From: Alphaproteobacteria bacterium SS10
Lineage (GTDB): Bacteria > Pseudomonadota > Alphaproteobacteria > TMED2
Length of the DNA: 64,000 bases
Assembly: GCA_019192455.1 (NCBI GenBank)
Contig: JAHCML010000003.1
Coordinates: forward strand, 477,294 to 541,293
Reading direction: 5' to 3'
Shown here piece by piece: positions 45,679-55,017 of the stretch. The notes under the pieces were generated by a model that was given only the letters and a program-made list of their open reading frames with translations, was not told where the DNA came from and did no database searches. Every line of letters starts with the position of its first letter. Position 1 is the first letter of the stretch. A program made the translations under genes and the position numbers.

Positions 45679-46995
45679 TTACGCCGATTTGGATTCTACC
45701 GCTTTGGGCTTCTTGCCAATCGGCAATTCATCGCGCAGTCGAATGGTATAATCGAGCAGCAGTGCCTGCCACAGATCGACCCACAGCCCATCGGTAATAT
45801 GGTGATGGAAGGCAAGCAGCGGCATCGGGTTCTGTTCGAAAGAAAGGGCCTTCGGAATCTTCACGCTCGGATTATCGGGATCGATTGATTGATCGATTGG
45901 TGCCGATGGCTCTTCTTCGCCTTCTTCATCTGGATCGCTGATATCAACATGAAGCTGGGCGGCCGCCATCCATGAGTGTTCAGCACCAACTGCAACGGCC
46001 GCGCCTAGGTCACGCCAGGCCAGCTTTGCTTTCGCTGCTTCCAAGTCGCTCTCTTGTCGTTCGCCCGCCTTAAAATGCTGCAGCCAAGAGGCGGCGATCT
46101 TGTGGCCCCTGCCCGGCTTCTCCGACACGCGGATCCAGGCCCGCAGCAATGGGATTGAAAAACCAGATAGAACGATCGCCAGCGCGCCAATAACGCCAAC
46201 GGCGATGGATAAGACGACGACGCTGGAAAGCATCATGATGCAAATGCCGAGCGATAATGTGGCCATCAGGTAGAAGCGGTCTTGATAGCGGCTAACCCCG
46301 GTCGCCTTGCTGGCACGCTTTGATTTCATGGCAAGGCCCGCCGTCCAGAGCAGCAGCAGGGGCCAGATCATCGTCATGAAGCTGACGATATAACCACTGG
46401 AGCCTGCCTCCGTCCTGCCGATCACAAATATGATCATCAGGGCTATCGCACCCAGCAGTCCGCCCATTAGCGGGTGTGGAACAGAAATGCGGGTATTGCC
46501 CAGGCGCTTCTTGTTGGCGCGCTCAATCAGTCGGCGCGCCTCGCCCAGCAGGTCAGAGTTCCGCCATTCAATCGTCAGCTCTGTCGCCTCATTCGGGAAC
46601 AGTTTTGACATTAGGGCGCGGTCAAGTTTGCTGAGCTTGCTAGCATCCTCAATCGGCTGGCGTTGAAGGATGAAGTCTTCGCTGCGCGGGTTCCAGGTGA
46701 TCTTCAGCAGGCCGCGCATGGACATATCGATCAACATGCTGAGCAGTGGTCGCGCCAACCGGTCACGGTTCACGAGCAGGGCTAAAAGATGACTTGGTGC
46801 TTGCCGTGCCTCTGGGGCCAGCTCGCTCGGCTTACGCACGGGGTCGGCCCAAACTTTTTCAGCCTGTGGCGGCAGGTCAATCATCTGACCCCAAGGCAGA
46901 TACAGGTAGTCGCGGAATGGCGACCCACCGAGCTTTGTGCGGGCGAGGCCAATAAGGCCGACGAAGATAACAATGGTGAGTAGGAGGGCGAGCAT
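45679..46995 (-). CDS. Membrane protein resembling the DUF2207 C-terminal region
   Basis: 438 residues from the ATG at 46995; the frame is open to 47070 inside the upstream gene. One membrane segment at the N-terminus (LALLLTIVIFVGLIGLA), a soluble part with RPLLSMLIDMSMRGLLKI and SKLDRALMSKLFPN as in DUF2207 proteins, then about four membrane segments (residues 180-300) and a soluble tail with an acidic stretch. Function unknown. Follows the Hpt-receiver gene by 28 bases. Confidence 0.6.
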   Translation of the reverse strand: MLALLLTIVIFVGLIGLARTKLGGSPFRDYLYLPWGQMIDLPPQAEKVWADPVRKPSELAPEARQAPSHLLALLVNRDRLARPLLSMLIDMSMRGLLKITWNPRSEDFILQRQPIEDASKLSKLDRALMSKLFPNEATELTIEWRNSDLLGEARRLIERANKKRLGNTRISVPHPLMGGLLGAIALMIIFVIGRTEAGSSGYIVSFMTMIWPLLLLWTAGLAMKSKRASKATGVSRYQDRFYLMATLSLGICIMMLSSVVVLSIAVGVIGALAIVLSGFSIPLLRAWIRVSEKPGRGHKIAASWLQHFKAGERQESDLEAAKAKLAWRDLGAAVAVGAEHSWMAAAQLHVDISDPDEEGEEEPSAPIDQSIDPDNPSVKIPKALSFEQNPMPLLAFHHHITDGLWVDLWQALLLDYTIRLRDELPIGKKPKAVESKSA

Positions 46996-47023
46996 GGCGC
47001 TAGATGGTTCTTTGGAGCATTGG

Positions 47024-47818
47024 TTATTCGATGGCGTAGCGTTTTGCCAAGGCCTTGAAGTCAGGCTCAAACCGTTGGCCGGATCGGATCACCGCCACAT
47101 GCGGCGTCTCTGTCGCAATTCTCTCCTCTTCCTCATCAGAGGAGGTGAGGAGCGCAACCGGCAAGCGGCAGGTGGCCGACATGGCATGTAGGCCCTTAAG
47201 CAGATCACGGCCCGATAGTGGTTCCATTACCGCCGATGCGATCAGCAGATCGGGCTTACTGCGCAGAACGATGCCAATCGCCTCAACCGGGTCATGGCAG
47301 AAGGTTGGGCTGACACCAAAATCCGCTAAGTGGCTGCTGACCAATCGGCTCATAATCCGTGAGGGCGTCACGACGATGATCGACTTCTTTCGCTGGCCAC
47401 TCTCATCAACCTCGCGGCTGCCTGGTGCGGGAAGGATCTGCAGCAAGGCGTTGATCTGCTCCGCGGTGGCGTGGCTGCCATCGGTAATCTGGCCCATCAC
47501 GTTCATGTATTGGCTAAACGCGTGCAGCGTTTCTTCGCCAACGCTGCCATCTAACGCGTCGATAAAGTTCTCAAACCGGTGGGCCAGCATGCTGACCGCT
47601 GGGAAGCCAAATGACGACGCGATGCCTTTTAGGCAATGCACCTCACGCCGGATCGCCCAGAGGGTTTGGGGATCATCCATGCGTCCCGTATCGGCGGAAC
47701 GTTGTTCGGTGGCTAGTTGATCAATAAGGCGGCCAAGAAGCTCCAAACGGTCATCTGACTCATCACGGAAATCCGCAATCAGATGGGCGTGGAGGGCATC
47801 TTCAAGGGCGTCCTTCAT
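47024..47818 (-). CDS. Hpt domain fused to a degenerate receiver domain
   Basis: 264 residues from the ATG at 47818. Residues about 1-115 form a histidine phosphotransfer domain with His61 in REVHCLKGIASSFGF. Residues about 140-262 resemble a receiver (SIIVVTPSRIMSRLVSSHL; LPVALLTSSDEEEE) but the phosphoacceptor position reads Ser in IASAVMEPLSG. The Hpt may pass phosphate between partners while the receiver works as a binding module. Start is four bases from the upstream stop. Confidence 0.7.
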   Translation of the reverse strand: MKDALEDALHAHLIADFRDESDDRLELLGRLIDQLATEQRSADTGRMDDPQTLWAIRREVHCLKGIASSFGFPAVSMLAHRFENFIDALDGSVGEETLHAFSQYMNVMGQITDGSHATAEQINALLQILPAPGSREVDESGQRKKSIIVVTPSRIMSRLVSSHLADFGVSPTFCHDPVEAIGIVLRSKPDLLIASAVMEPLSGRDLLKGLHAMSATCRLPVALLTSSDEEEERIATETPHVAVIRSGQRFEPDFKALAKRYAIE

Positions 47819-47822
47819 CGTC

Positions 47823-48476
47823 TCAGTACCCGCTATGCAGCTGGGTCTGCTCAATCAGAAGGCTCATCGCCTCACCGAAATCGGCGAGCGGAATACCAAT
47901 CCGCCGTTTCATGAAGGATTTGCTGAGAGGCGCGTCGCGGAAGGTTAGAACGCCGGCGGGGCGTTCGGCGGACAGCATCTGCTCAACCAAATGCTCAGCA
48001 GCGCCGCGGCGAAGCAGGCATGGGCCGATAACGCAGACATCGGACACGCGCAATTCAAACTCCCCAATGCGCAGTACGGCATCGGACCAGCTTGGCGTCG
48101 GCGTGGAGTCTAGCAACAGGTTAAAATCGTAGATCTCGCTGACCAAGTTCTGGCCGCGACCCGGATTGGGGGCGGCTGGCACAGCCTCAATCACCAAATC
48201 AAAGATGAAGGTTGGTTTGGTATGGCCAGTTGCCTGCTCGCGTTCATGCAGTCGAAGTTCGCAAGCGTCGCGGACCGGCTGCACAAAGGTGCGGCGGTAG
48301 CAGGTGACTTGCCAGTCACCGACCCGCTTTAGTGAAACCACATTGTCCTGCATGCCCATGGTTGGTGGTGGGCGCCAGGTCGGGCGGTCACCGGATGCAT
48401 TGGCCTGTTGTAACTGCAGGACGAAGGCCAGCAGCATAGCGGCAAAGCCAATGGCGAATTTTGTCCACGATCTCAT
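47823..48476 (-). CDS. Exported IalB-like protein
   Basis: 217 residues from the ATG at 48476. A Sec signal peptide (FAIGFAAMLLAFVLQLQQ, cleavage near ANA-S) precedes a domain with VGDWQVTCYR and four Cys, as in invasion-associated locus B proteins of Alphaproteobacteria. Periplasmic or surface location expected. Function of this family in free-living bacteria is not known. First in the row with the Hpt-receiver and DUF2207-like genes. Confidence 0.65.
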   Translation of the reverse strand: MRSWTKFAIGFAAMLLAFVLQLQQANASGDRPTWRPPPTMGMQDNVVSLKRVGDWQVTCYRRTFVQPVRDACELRLHEREQATGHTKPTFIFDLVIEAVPAAPNPGRGQNLVSEIYDFNLLLDSTPTPSWSDAVLRIGEFELRVSDVCVIGPCLLRRGAAEHLVEQMLSAERPAGVLTFRDAPLSKSFMKRRIGIPLADFGEAMSLLIEQTQLHSGY

Positions 48477-48698
48477 GGGCTTACATAACTGCTTGTGGAT
48501 GGCTTGTCGGATTTGGCCGGTCAAGGCCTTGTCGCAACCCTCTCATTTCGCAATTATGCAGGTGTTGAGGGCAGGGCGCCAAGCGTGTTCGGCAAACTGC
48601 CTGTGCAAATCCGGCGTCTGGCGGTCTTGAAGCCACAATCGTGGCCATCCGTTCGACTAGCCTAATCAAGAATAAAGCACCAACAAGCGGGATTAGAA

Positions 48699-49031
48699 AT
48701 GGCGAGACACATGATGGGTAAGGCTAACCCTGATCAGCAATCCACCGGGAATTTTGAGATTAAGACCGTCCGGGTCTCGATCTATGGCCGTGTGCAAGGT
48801 GTGGGCTACCGCGCCTGGACGGAGCAGCGGGCGCGTCAGCTGGGCATTGATGGATGGGTCCGTAATCGCCTCGATGGGTCAGTCGAGGCGGTGTTTTCCG
48901 CCGAACCCAGCAAGGTCCAGCGGATGATGGATGACTGCGCCAATGGCCCACGCGTGGCCCAGGTTGATCGCTTGATTGAGCAGGCGGAACCAGAGCAGGT
49001 TACCGGCTTCCGCATCCTGCCGACCTGTTAA
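48699..49031 (+). CDS. acyP: Acylphosphatase
   Basis: 110 residues. VQGVGYRAW has the phosphate-binding loop and catalytic Arg38; GWVRNRLDGSVEAV has Asn56, 18 residues later as in the known enzymes. It hydrolyses acyl phosphates. About 18 residues before the domain are extra, so an ATG at 48714 or so (Met6) is also possible. Convergent with the next gene, two bases apart. Confidence 0.9.
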   Translation: MARHMMGKANPDQQSTGNFEIKTVRVSIYGRVQGVGYRAWTEQRARQLGIDGWVRNRLDGSVEAVFSAEPSKVQRMMDDCANGPRVAQVDRLIEQAEPEQVTGFRILPTC

Positions 49032-49033
49032 AC

Positions 49034-49957
49034 TCAGGCGGCTACAACAACAGTTTCAGCACGGCCAAATCTGAGAGCGGTGCTGTCCACCGTTGGCAGA
49101 AGGCTGGGCATCAACAGCACACAATGATCATAGGGTGTGCGGATTTCCCGCTCGCCGTCATGGGCGATTAGGGTGCCGGCCTCGGCCACTTCCATCAGGC
49201 CTTCGAACTCAGCCGCAAATCGGAAAGCCTCACTCTCCGGTCGCACGGTATGGGTCACCTCAATCTCAACCGGGGCCGCAGTTGCATCCGGCCTTGGCGC
49301 ATCCAGCATATGAAGCGCTGATAGAAACCGCAGACAGGCCTGCTCTGCATTGTTCGCGCTGTCTGGCGATTGGTGCCCTCCACATTCTACCAGAACAGCG
49401 CTGGCATAGTGATCGCCGCCACTGAAATGCCTGTAGTCGGTGAGCCGTGGTCCGCCCTCATGCCCTGGGTCTTTCAGCAGCCAGTGCGGCCAGCCCATGG
49501 CGCGCGCCAAGTCGCGGTGTCGTGGTTCCGCACCGATCAGGGCTAGGGGCGGCGCCTGTCGCGGCATGGTGTGTAGGTCGAGCAGGAAGTCGCAGTCCTC
49601 GATCACGGGCAATAGGGCCTGTGCCCGCGATGTTTCCCAACTGTTGGCGGGGCGCTGGGCCAGGTCATCGGTCCAAAGCCGATTCATATCTTCTTGTAAG
49701 AACCGACCCGCCAATGGCTGCGCCGGGTCGTACAATTCATAGGCGCGGTGATTGGCAAAGCAGGCCGTCAGCTTGCCGGCCACTGGCGTACTAATAGTGC
49801 TGAGTACGCGGTCTAGGCCAATGGCGCCCGCCACCTCGTTCCCATGGATCAGGGCCATAATCACCGCATGGGGACCGGCGCGCCCGCTATCCAGAGTGAC
49901 CGCGTAATCAACGCCATGAGTTGCGGCGGCGTAGCGGGTAAGGTCAGGCAGCATCAT
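49034..49957 (-). CDS. Succinylglutamate desuccinylase/aspartoacylase-family (M14) hydrolase
   Basis: 307 residues. [10 protein letters not shown] gives the Zn ligands His and Glu, LLDLHTMP the third ligand, and QEDMNRLW the Asn-Arg substrate-binding pair of M14 deacylases. Substrate is probably an N-acyl amino acid or similar. The start (ATG at 49957 or the next ATG) overlaps the end of lipB by 14 bases. Confidence 0.8.
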   Translation of the reverse strand: MMLPDLTRYAAATHGVDYAVTLDSGRAGPHAVIMALIHGNEVAGAIGLDRVLSTISTPVAGKLTACFANHRAYELYDPAQPLAGRFLQEDMNRLWTDDLAQRPANSWETSRAQALLPVIEDCDFLLDLHTMPRQAPPLALIGAEPRHRDLARAMGWPHWLLKDPGHEGGPRLTDYRHFSGGDHYASAVLVECGGHQSPDSANNAEQACLRFLSALHMLDAPRPDATAAPVEIEVTHTVRPESEAFRFAAEFEGLMEVAEAGTLIAHDGEREIRTPYDHCVLLMPSLLPTVDSTALRFGRAETVVVAA

Positions 49958-50633
49958 GTCGGTTTGCTAGCCCTTCGGGCAGGGTGTCACGCAGCGCCAC
50001 ATCCATATCTGCCAGGGTAACCGGCAGCCCCAGATCAACAAGGGAGGTCACACCGTGCTCGCGAATACCGCAGGGGACAATGCCGTCAAAGTGGGACAGG
50101 TCGGGATCCACATTGATTGAGATGCCATGCATGGTGACCCAACGGCGGACCCTTACGCCAATCGCAGCGATCTTGTCTTCCTGGCCCTGGCGCCCGCCAT
50201 ATCGGCTGCGATCAACCCAGATACCCACCCGGCCTTCACGCCGCTCGCCGACAACTTGGAAGGTGGCGAGGGCGTCGATGATCCACTGCTCTAGCTCATG
50301 GATGTACCAACGGATGTCCTGGCGGCGCAGTTTTAGGTCCAGCATTAGATAGGCAACACGTTGCCCTGGGCCGTGATAGGTGAATTGACCACCTCGACCG
50401 GCTTTATGAACCGGAAACTGGGCGGTCAGCATGTCCTCTTCTTTTGCGCTGGTGCCAGCGGTGTAGAGCGGCGGGTGCTCAAGCAGCCAGATCAGATCAT
50501 TGGCCTCGCCATTGGCAATTTGGGCCGCGCGCTCCTCCATTTGTTGGAGCGCGTCGGCGTAATCGACCGGTTCTTTGGAAATTTTCCAATCGATTGTCGT
50601 ATCAGCTGCGGCCAGCATATCAGGGGTCGCCAT
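49944..50633 (-). CDS. lipB: Octanoyl-[ACP]:protein N-octanoyltransferase
   Basis: 229 residues. [36 protein letters not shown] and [15 protein letters not shown] are LipB motifs; Cys188 and the Lys in KIAAIG are the catalytic pair. It moves octanoyl groups from ACP to lipoyl domains as the first step of lipoate formation. Cytoplasmic. LipA is not in the window. Confidence 0.94.
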   Translation of the reverse strand: MATPDMLAAADTTIDWKISKEPVDYADALQQMEERAAQIANGEANDLIWLLEHPPLYTAGTSAKEEDMLTAQFPVHKAGRGGQFTYHGPGQRVAYLMLDLKLRRQDIRWYIHELEQWIIDALATFQVVGERREGRVGIWVDRSRYGGRQGQEDKIAAIGVRVRRWVTMHGISINVDPDLSHFDGIVPCGIREHGVTSLVDLGLPVTLADMDVALRDTLPEGLANRHDAA

Positions 50634-50805
50634 GGCGTTAATCCTTGTCCTACGCCTGACATAAGCTTGTTACCTGGTCCTGCCAAGGTTGTTTGGTGTG
50701 CAAGGCAGGTAGGCGTTTGCTTGACCCCTCTAACGGCATTTGTTAGCTACTCGGCTCCTACCAACGAGCCGATGCCCGCATCGCCTCGTCAAGCGTAGCG
50801 ATTGT

Positions 50806-50893
50806 GCGGTCGTGGCGGAATTGGTAGACGCGCAGCGTTGAGGTCGCTGTGGGCATTGCGCCCGTGGAAGTTCAAGTCTTCTCGACCGCACCA
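50806..50893 (+). tRNA. tRNA-Leu (GAG)
   Basis: A class II tRNA: acceptor GCGGTCG with CGACCGC, D arm TGGCGGAATTGGTAGACGC, and a long variable arm. The anticodon loop GTTGAGGT gives GAG, reading CTC/CTT. CCA is encoded at 50891-50893. Confidence 0.95.
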
Positions 50894-51098
50894 TCTCTCT
50901 TCTTTCCTTGCTGGTTTAAGCCTTTCTGCACGGCAGTTTTGCCGGAATAGCGGTAGTCCAGGCCTTTCTTTTTGCTTGGAAAACAGGCACAAGCTCCCCA
51001 TCAGGCCGCCTTTATCGGACATCCCATCTCGGCCGGCTTAGCAGAATTGCATGAATGATGGTTTTGGCCCGGAACATGGGTCATGCCGGGGAGGAAAT

Positions 51099-53405
51099 AT
51101 GGGCGATAAGCTCAAAGATAGGGCGCTCGAATATCACCGTGCCCAGCCAGCCGGTAAGCTGGCACTGCAGCCCACAAAGCCACTTGGCAACCAAAGTGAT
51201 CTTGCGCTCGCCTACTCCCCCGGCGTTGCCTTTGCTTGTGAAGCCATCGTTGAAGACCCCAGTGCGGCCAGCACCTATACCAGCCGCGGCAATCTGGTGG
51301 CGGTCGTCACCAACGGCACGGCCGTGCTCGGCCTGGGCAATATTGGGCCGCTTGCCTCCAAACCCGTGATGGAAGGTAAGGCCGTACTGTTCAAAAAGTT
51401 TGCCGGCATCGATGCGATTGATATCGAGGTGGACGCCGCCGAGCCGGATAAGTTCTGCGATATCGTTGCGGCGCTGGAACCCAGCTTTGGCGCGATCAAC
51501 CTGGAAGACATTAAGGCACCAGAGTGCTTTGTCGTGGAAGAGCACTTGCGCAAGCGCATGGGCATTCCGGTGTTCCACGATGATCAGCATGGGACCGCAA
51601 TCATTGTTGGTGCCGCCGTTCTCAACTGGTCTCGACTGACCAAGCGTAAGCTTGAAGAGGTTAAGGTTGTGACCTCTGGCGCTGGTGCTGCCGCCATTGC
51701 CTGTCTCAACCTGCTGGTCGATATGGGCGTGAAGCTTGAGAACATCACGGCGACCGATATCGATGGTGTGCTGCATGCCGAGCGCCGCGACAGCCTGCAT
51801 GAAAAGCAAGCCCGTTTTGCCCGCGAAACCGATCATCGAACCCTATCCGATGCGATTGGTGATGCCGATGTCTTCCTCGGCGTTTCTGCGCCAAAGGTGC
51901 TGAAGCAAGAGCATGTGAAGGCGATGGCAAAAGAGCCGCTGATCATGGCGCTCGCCAACCCAACACCGGAGATTATGCCGGAAGAGGTAAAAGAGGTGCG
52001 CGATGACGCTTACATCGCAACCGGCCGCACCGACTTCCCCAACCAGGTGAATAACGTCCTCTGCTTCCCGTTCATCTTCCGAGGCGCCCTCGATGTTGGC
52101 GCGACTGAGATCAATGAGGCGATGAAGCTGGCCTGTGTGGAGGCGATTGCCGATCTCGCGATGGTTGAGGCCAGCGAGGCTGTTGCTGCGGCTTACGGTG
52201 ATGAGGCCATGGGCTTCGGTCCGCAATACCTGATCCCGAAGCCGTTTGACCCGCGCCTTGTCGGGCGGATTGCCATGGCGGTTGCCAAGGCGGCGATGGA
52301 TAGCGGCGTTGCCACGCGTCCGATTGAAGATTTCGACCAATACGCCAATGAGCTGAACCGCTTCATGTTCAAATCTGGCTTGGTCATGACGCCTGTGTTC
52401 AGTAAGGCCAAGCAAGCCCCGCAACGTGTCGCCTATGCCGAGGGCGAGGATATGCGCGTCCTAAGGGCGGTGCAGCTGGCCGTTGATGATGGTCTTGCCG
52501 AGCCGATCCTCATTGGGCGGCGCAGTGTCGTGACCGACCGGATTGAGCGGCTTAACCTGAGAATTCGTGAAGGCGAGCATTTCGAGCTGGTCGATCCAGA
52601 GAGTGATCCACGGTTTCCGGAATATTGGGCCTCCTATCACAAGATTCTGGAGCGGCAGGGCATTACGCCAGCCCGTGCCCGGGAAGCGGTGCGTACCAAC
52701 ACGACGATCATTGGCTCCCTCATGCTGCGCAAGGGCGAAACGGACGCCATGATCTGTGGTGCCAAGGGGGGCTATCGTAAGCAACTCCATGATGTGCAGA
52801 GCGTCATCGGCCTGCGTAAGGGGCAGACGATCCCGGCGGCGCTTAGTGTTCTTGTCACCGGCTCCGGCACCTTCTTTATCTGTGATACGCAGATTAACGA
52901 GGACCCAAATGCCGCCCAGGTCGCCGAGATGACGATTGAGGCAGCGGAAGCGGTCCGGCAGTTCGGCATCACGCCAAAGGTTGCCTTGCTGTCGTTCTCA
53001 AACTTCGGCTCCCGATCCGGGCCGTCGGTTGAGAAGATGCAAGAGGCGCGGCGCCTGCTGCATGAAATTGCGCCGGATCTTGAGGTTGAGGGCGAGATGC
53101 ATGCCGATCTGGCGCTGCAGGAAGACTTACGGGCACAGATCTTCCCGAACTCTCACCTAACCGGTGCGGCAAACCTGCTGGTGATGCCAAATCTGGATGC
53201 CGCTAATATTGGCTATAACCTGGTAAAATGCCTCGGAGATGCGCAACCGATCGGTCCGCTCTTGCTTGGCGTCGATAAACCAGCGCATATCCTCACCAGC
53301 TCAGCCACGGCGCGGACAATCTTAAATGTTACCGCGTTGGCCACCGTCGATGCCCAACAGCATTCAGGTGGGCCGGCCAAGCAGACACAACTATTCGGGG
53401 TTTGA
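51099..53405 (+). CDS. maeB: NADP-type malic enzyme with phosphotransacetylase-like domain
   Basis: 768 residues from the ATG at 51099 (GGGGAGG upstream; a frame open to 51051 is not preferred). The N-terminal 420 residues form malic enzyme ([40 protein letters not shown]), the rest resembles phosphate acetyltransferase ([28 protein letters not shown]) but usually serves as a regulatory, acetyl-CoA-sensing part. It decarboxylates malate to pyruvate with NAD(P)H, feeding gluconeogenesis from C2 compounds. Confidence 0.93.
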   Translation: MGDKLKDRALEYHRAQPAGKLALQPTKPLGNQSDLALAYSPGVAFACEAIVEDPSAASTYTSRGNLVAVVTNGTAVLGLGNIGPLASKPVMEGKAVLFKKFAGIDAIDIEVDAAEPDKFCDIVAALEPSFGAINLEDIKAPECFVVEEHLRKRMGIPVFHDDQHGTAIIVGAAVLNWSRLTKRKLEEVKVVTSGAGAAAIACLNLLVDMGVKLENITATDIDGVLHAERRDSLHEKQARFARETDHRTLSDAIGDADVFLGVSAPKVLKQEHVKAMAKEPLIMALANPTPEIMPEEVKEVRDDAYIATGRTDFPNQVNNVLCFPFIFRGALDVGATEINEAMKLACVEAIADLAMVEASEAVAAAYGDEAMGFGPQYLIPKPFDPRLVGRIAMAVAKAAMDSGVATRPIEDFDQYANELNRFMFKSGLVMTPVFSKAKQAPQRVAYAEGEDMRVLRAVQLAVDDGLAEPILIGRRSVVTDRIERLNLRIREGEHFELVDPESDPRFPEYWASYHKILERQGITPARAREAVRTNTTIIGSLMLRKGETDAMICGAKGGYRKQLHDVQSVIGLRKGQTIPAALSVLVTGSGTFFICDTQINEDPNAAQVAEMTIEAAEAVRQFGITPKVALLSFSNFGSRSGPSVEKMQEARRLLHEIAPDLEVEGEMHADLALQEDLRAQIFPNSHLTGAANLLVMPNLDAANIGYNLVKCLGDAQPIGPLLLGVDKPAHILTSSATARTILNVTALATVDAQQHSGGPAKQTQLFGV

Positions 53406-53513
53406 TCGCCATGATCGGGGCGGCGTCGTCGCTGCCCAAACACCAAGCTTAAGACTGAAATTAAGTCTACCAAGTCAGGGGGCGCCTGCGCCCAAACTCT
53501 AGGAACCCGGCAT

Positions 53514-54941
53514 ATGGCCGAACTCGACCTGCAGAAAGAACCGCGCATCAAGGAACCCGACATGCGCGAGGAGATCGAGGAAGCAGGCGAGGCCGATGAG
53601 TATGGCTTGGATGCGGAGGCGGTCCGCAAGGTCATCAAATGGCTTGATAAGGGTAAGCTCGACAAGGTTCGTGGGTTTATTGATGACCTGCATGAAGCCG
53701 ATGAGGCTGACCTTATTGAGCAGATCGACCCGGAACACCGTCGTCAGCTGATTGATTGCCTGCGCCCTGGTATCGACCCGGAGGTTTTCGTCCATCTTCG
53801 CGGCTCAATCCGTGAAGAGCTGCTGAACTATCTTGAGCCTGATGAGATCGCCAAGACCATCGCTGAGCTTGATAGCGATGACGCGATTGAGCTGGTTGAG
53901 GACCTGGAAGAAGAGCGGCAGAAGGAAATTCTGGCCAAACTTTCAGACCAGATGCGGGCGCTGGTTGAGCAGGGCCTGACCTTCCCCGATGATAGTGCCG
54001 GCCGTTTGATCCAGCGGGAAGTCGTGGCGCTGCCCCAGTTTTGGACCGTTGGTAAGACCATCGACTACATGCGTGCGGCCCCGGACAGCCTGCCGGAAGA
54101 CTTCTACAGCATCTATGTGGTTGACCCGTTGCACCGGGTTGTTGGATCGGTGCCGTTGAACAGCCTGGTCCGCACCCGCCGTTCGGTGAAGCTCGAACAG
54201 ATTCAAGATTCTGAGATCCAGCCGATACCAGCAGAGATGGATCAGGAGGAAGTCGCCGACGTTTTCCGTCGTTATTCCCTCGTCTCCGCACCGGTGGTGG
54301 ATGAGACGGGGCGCTTGTTGGGTGTGATTACCGTTGATGACATCGTCGACGTCATCGATGAAGAGGCCGAGGAAGATCTGTTGAAGCTCGGTGGTGTTGC
54401 CGAGAGCGATATCTACTCCGCCACCTGGCAGACGTTGAAGAGCCGCTTTGCCTGGTTGTCAGTTAACTTGCTAACCGCCGTCTTGGCCTCGGTTGTAATC
54501 GGTGTGTTTGAGGCAACCATTGATCAGGTTGTGGCCCTGGCCGTCCTAATGCCGATTGTGGCCAGCATGGGCGGCAATGCGGGGACCCAAACCCTAACCG
54601 TCGCGGTCCGTGCGCTTGCGATGAAGGAATTGTCGGCCAATACAGCCTGGCGGGTCATCGGTAAGGAAACCCTCGTCGCCAGTATCAACGGCTTTATCTT
54701 TGCCGTGGTTAGTGGGCTTGTCGCCTCGTTCTGGTTTGGTGATCCGGTGTTAGGCGGGGTAATTGCGCTCGCCATGATTGCCACCTTGGCCATTGCGGGC
54801 CTCTCTGGTGTTTTGATCCCGTTGACCCTCGATCGCCTTGGCGCTGACCCAGCGGTAGCGTCATCGGTCTTCCTCACCACCATCACCGATATCGTCGGCT
54901 TCTTTACCTTTTTGGGTCTCGCCGCCTGGATTCTGCTATAA
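53514..54941 (+). CDS. mgtE: Magnesium transporter MgtE
   Basis: 475 residues. An acidic N-terminal superhelical domain (about 50-150), two CBS domains (about 155-280, with LLGVITVDDIVDVIDEEAEE) and five membrane helices including PIVASMGGNAGTQTLTVAVR, the ion pore signature. Gated by cytoplasmic Mg. AGGAA lies eight bases before the ATG. Confidence 0.94.
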   Translation: MAELDLQKEPRIKEPDMREEIEEAGEADEYGLDAEAVRKVIKWLDKGKLDKVRGFIDDLHEADEADLIEQIDPEHRRQLIDCLRPGIDPEVFVHLRGSIREELLNYLEPDEIAKTIAELDSDDAIELVEDLEEERQKEILAKLSDQMRALVEQGLTFPDDSAGRLIQREVVALPQFWTVGKTIDYMRAAPDSLPEDFYSIYVVDPLHRVVGSVPLNSLVRTRRSVKLEQIQDSEIQPIPAEMDQEEVADVFRRYSLVSAPVVDETGRLLGVITVDDIVDVIDEEAEEDLLKLGGVAESDIYSATWQTLKSRFAWLSVNLLTAVLASVVIGVFEATIDQVVALAVLMPIVASMGGNAGTQTLTVAVRALAMKELSANTAWRVIGKETLVASINGFIFAVVSGLVASFWFGDPVLGGVIALAMIATLAIAGLSGVLIPLTLDRLGADPAVASSVFLTTITDIVGFFTFLGLAAWILL

Positions 54942-54962
54942 GCCTTGCCGCAAGGTTTCTTT
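54941..54962 (+). terminator. Short hairpin and T-rich tract after mgtE
   Basis: CCTTG and CAAGG form a small stem with a 3-nt loop, followed by TTTCTTT. It begins at the mgtE stop codon. A weak intrinsic terminator is likely. Confidence 0.45.
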
Positions 54963-55017
54963 GGCTGTCGGCCCCAATATGGGTGGGCAGGCCGTTGTTT
55001 GCAGTTGAGTGCGAAGC

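Noticed and set aside
51081-51836. A 251-codon minus-strand frame opposite maeB
   Set aside because: No family features; lies across the strongly conserved malic enzyme N-terminus.
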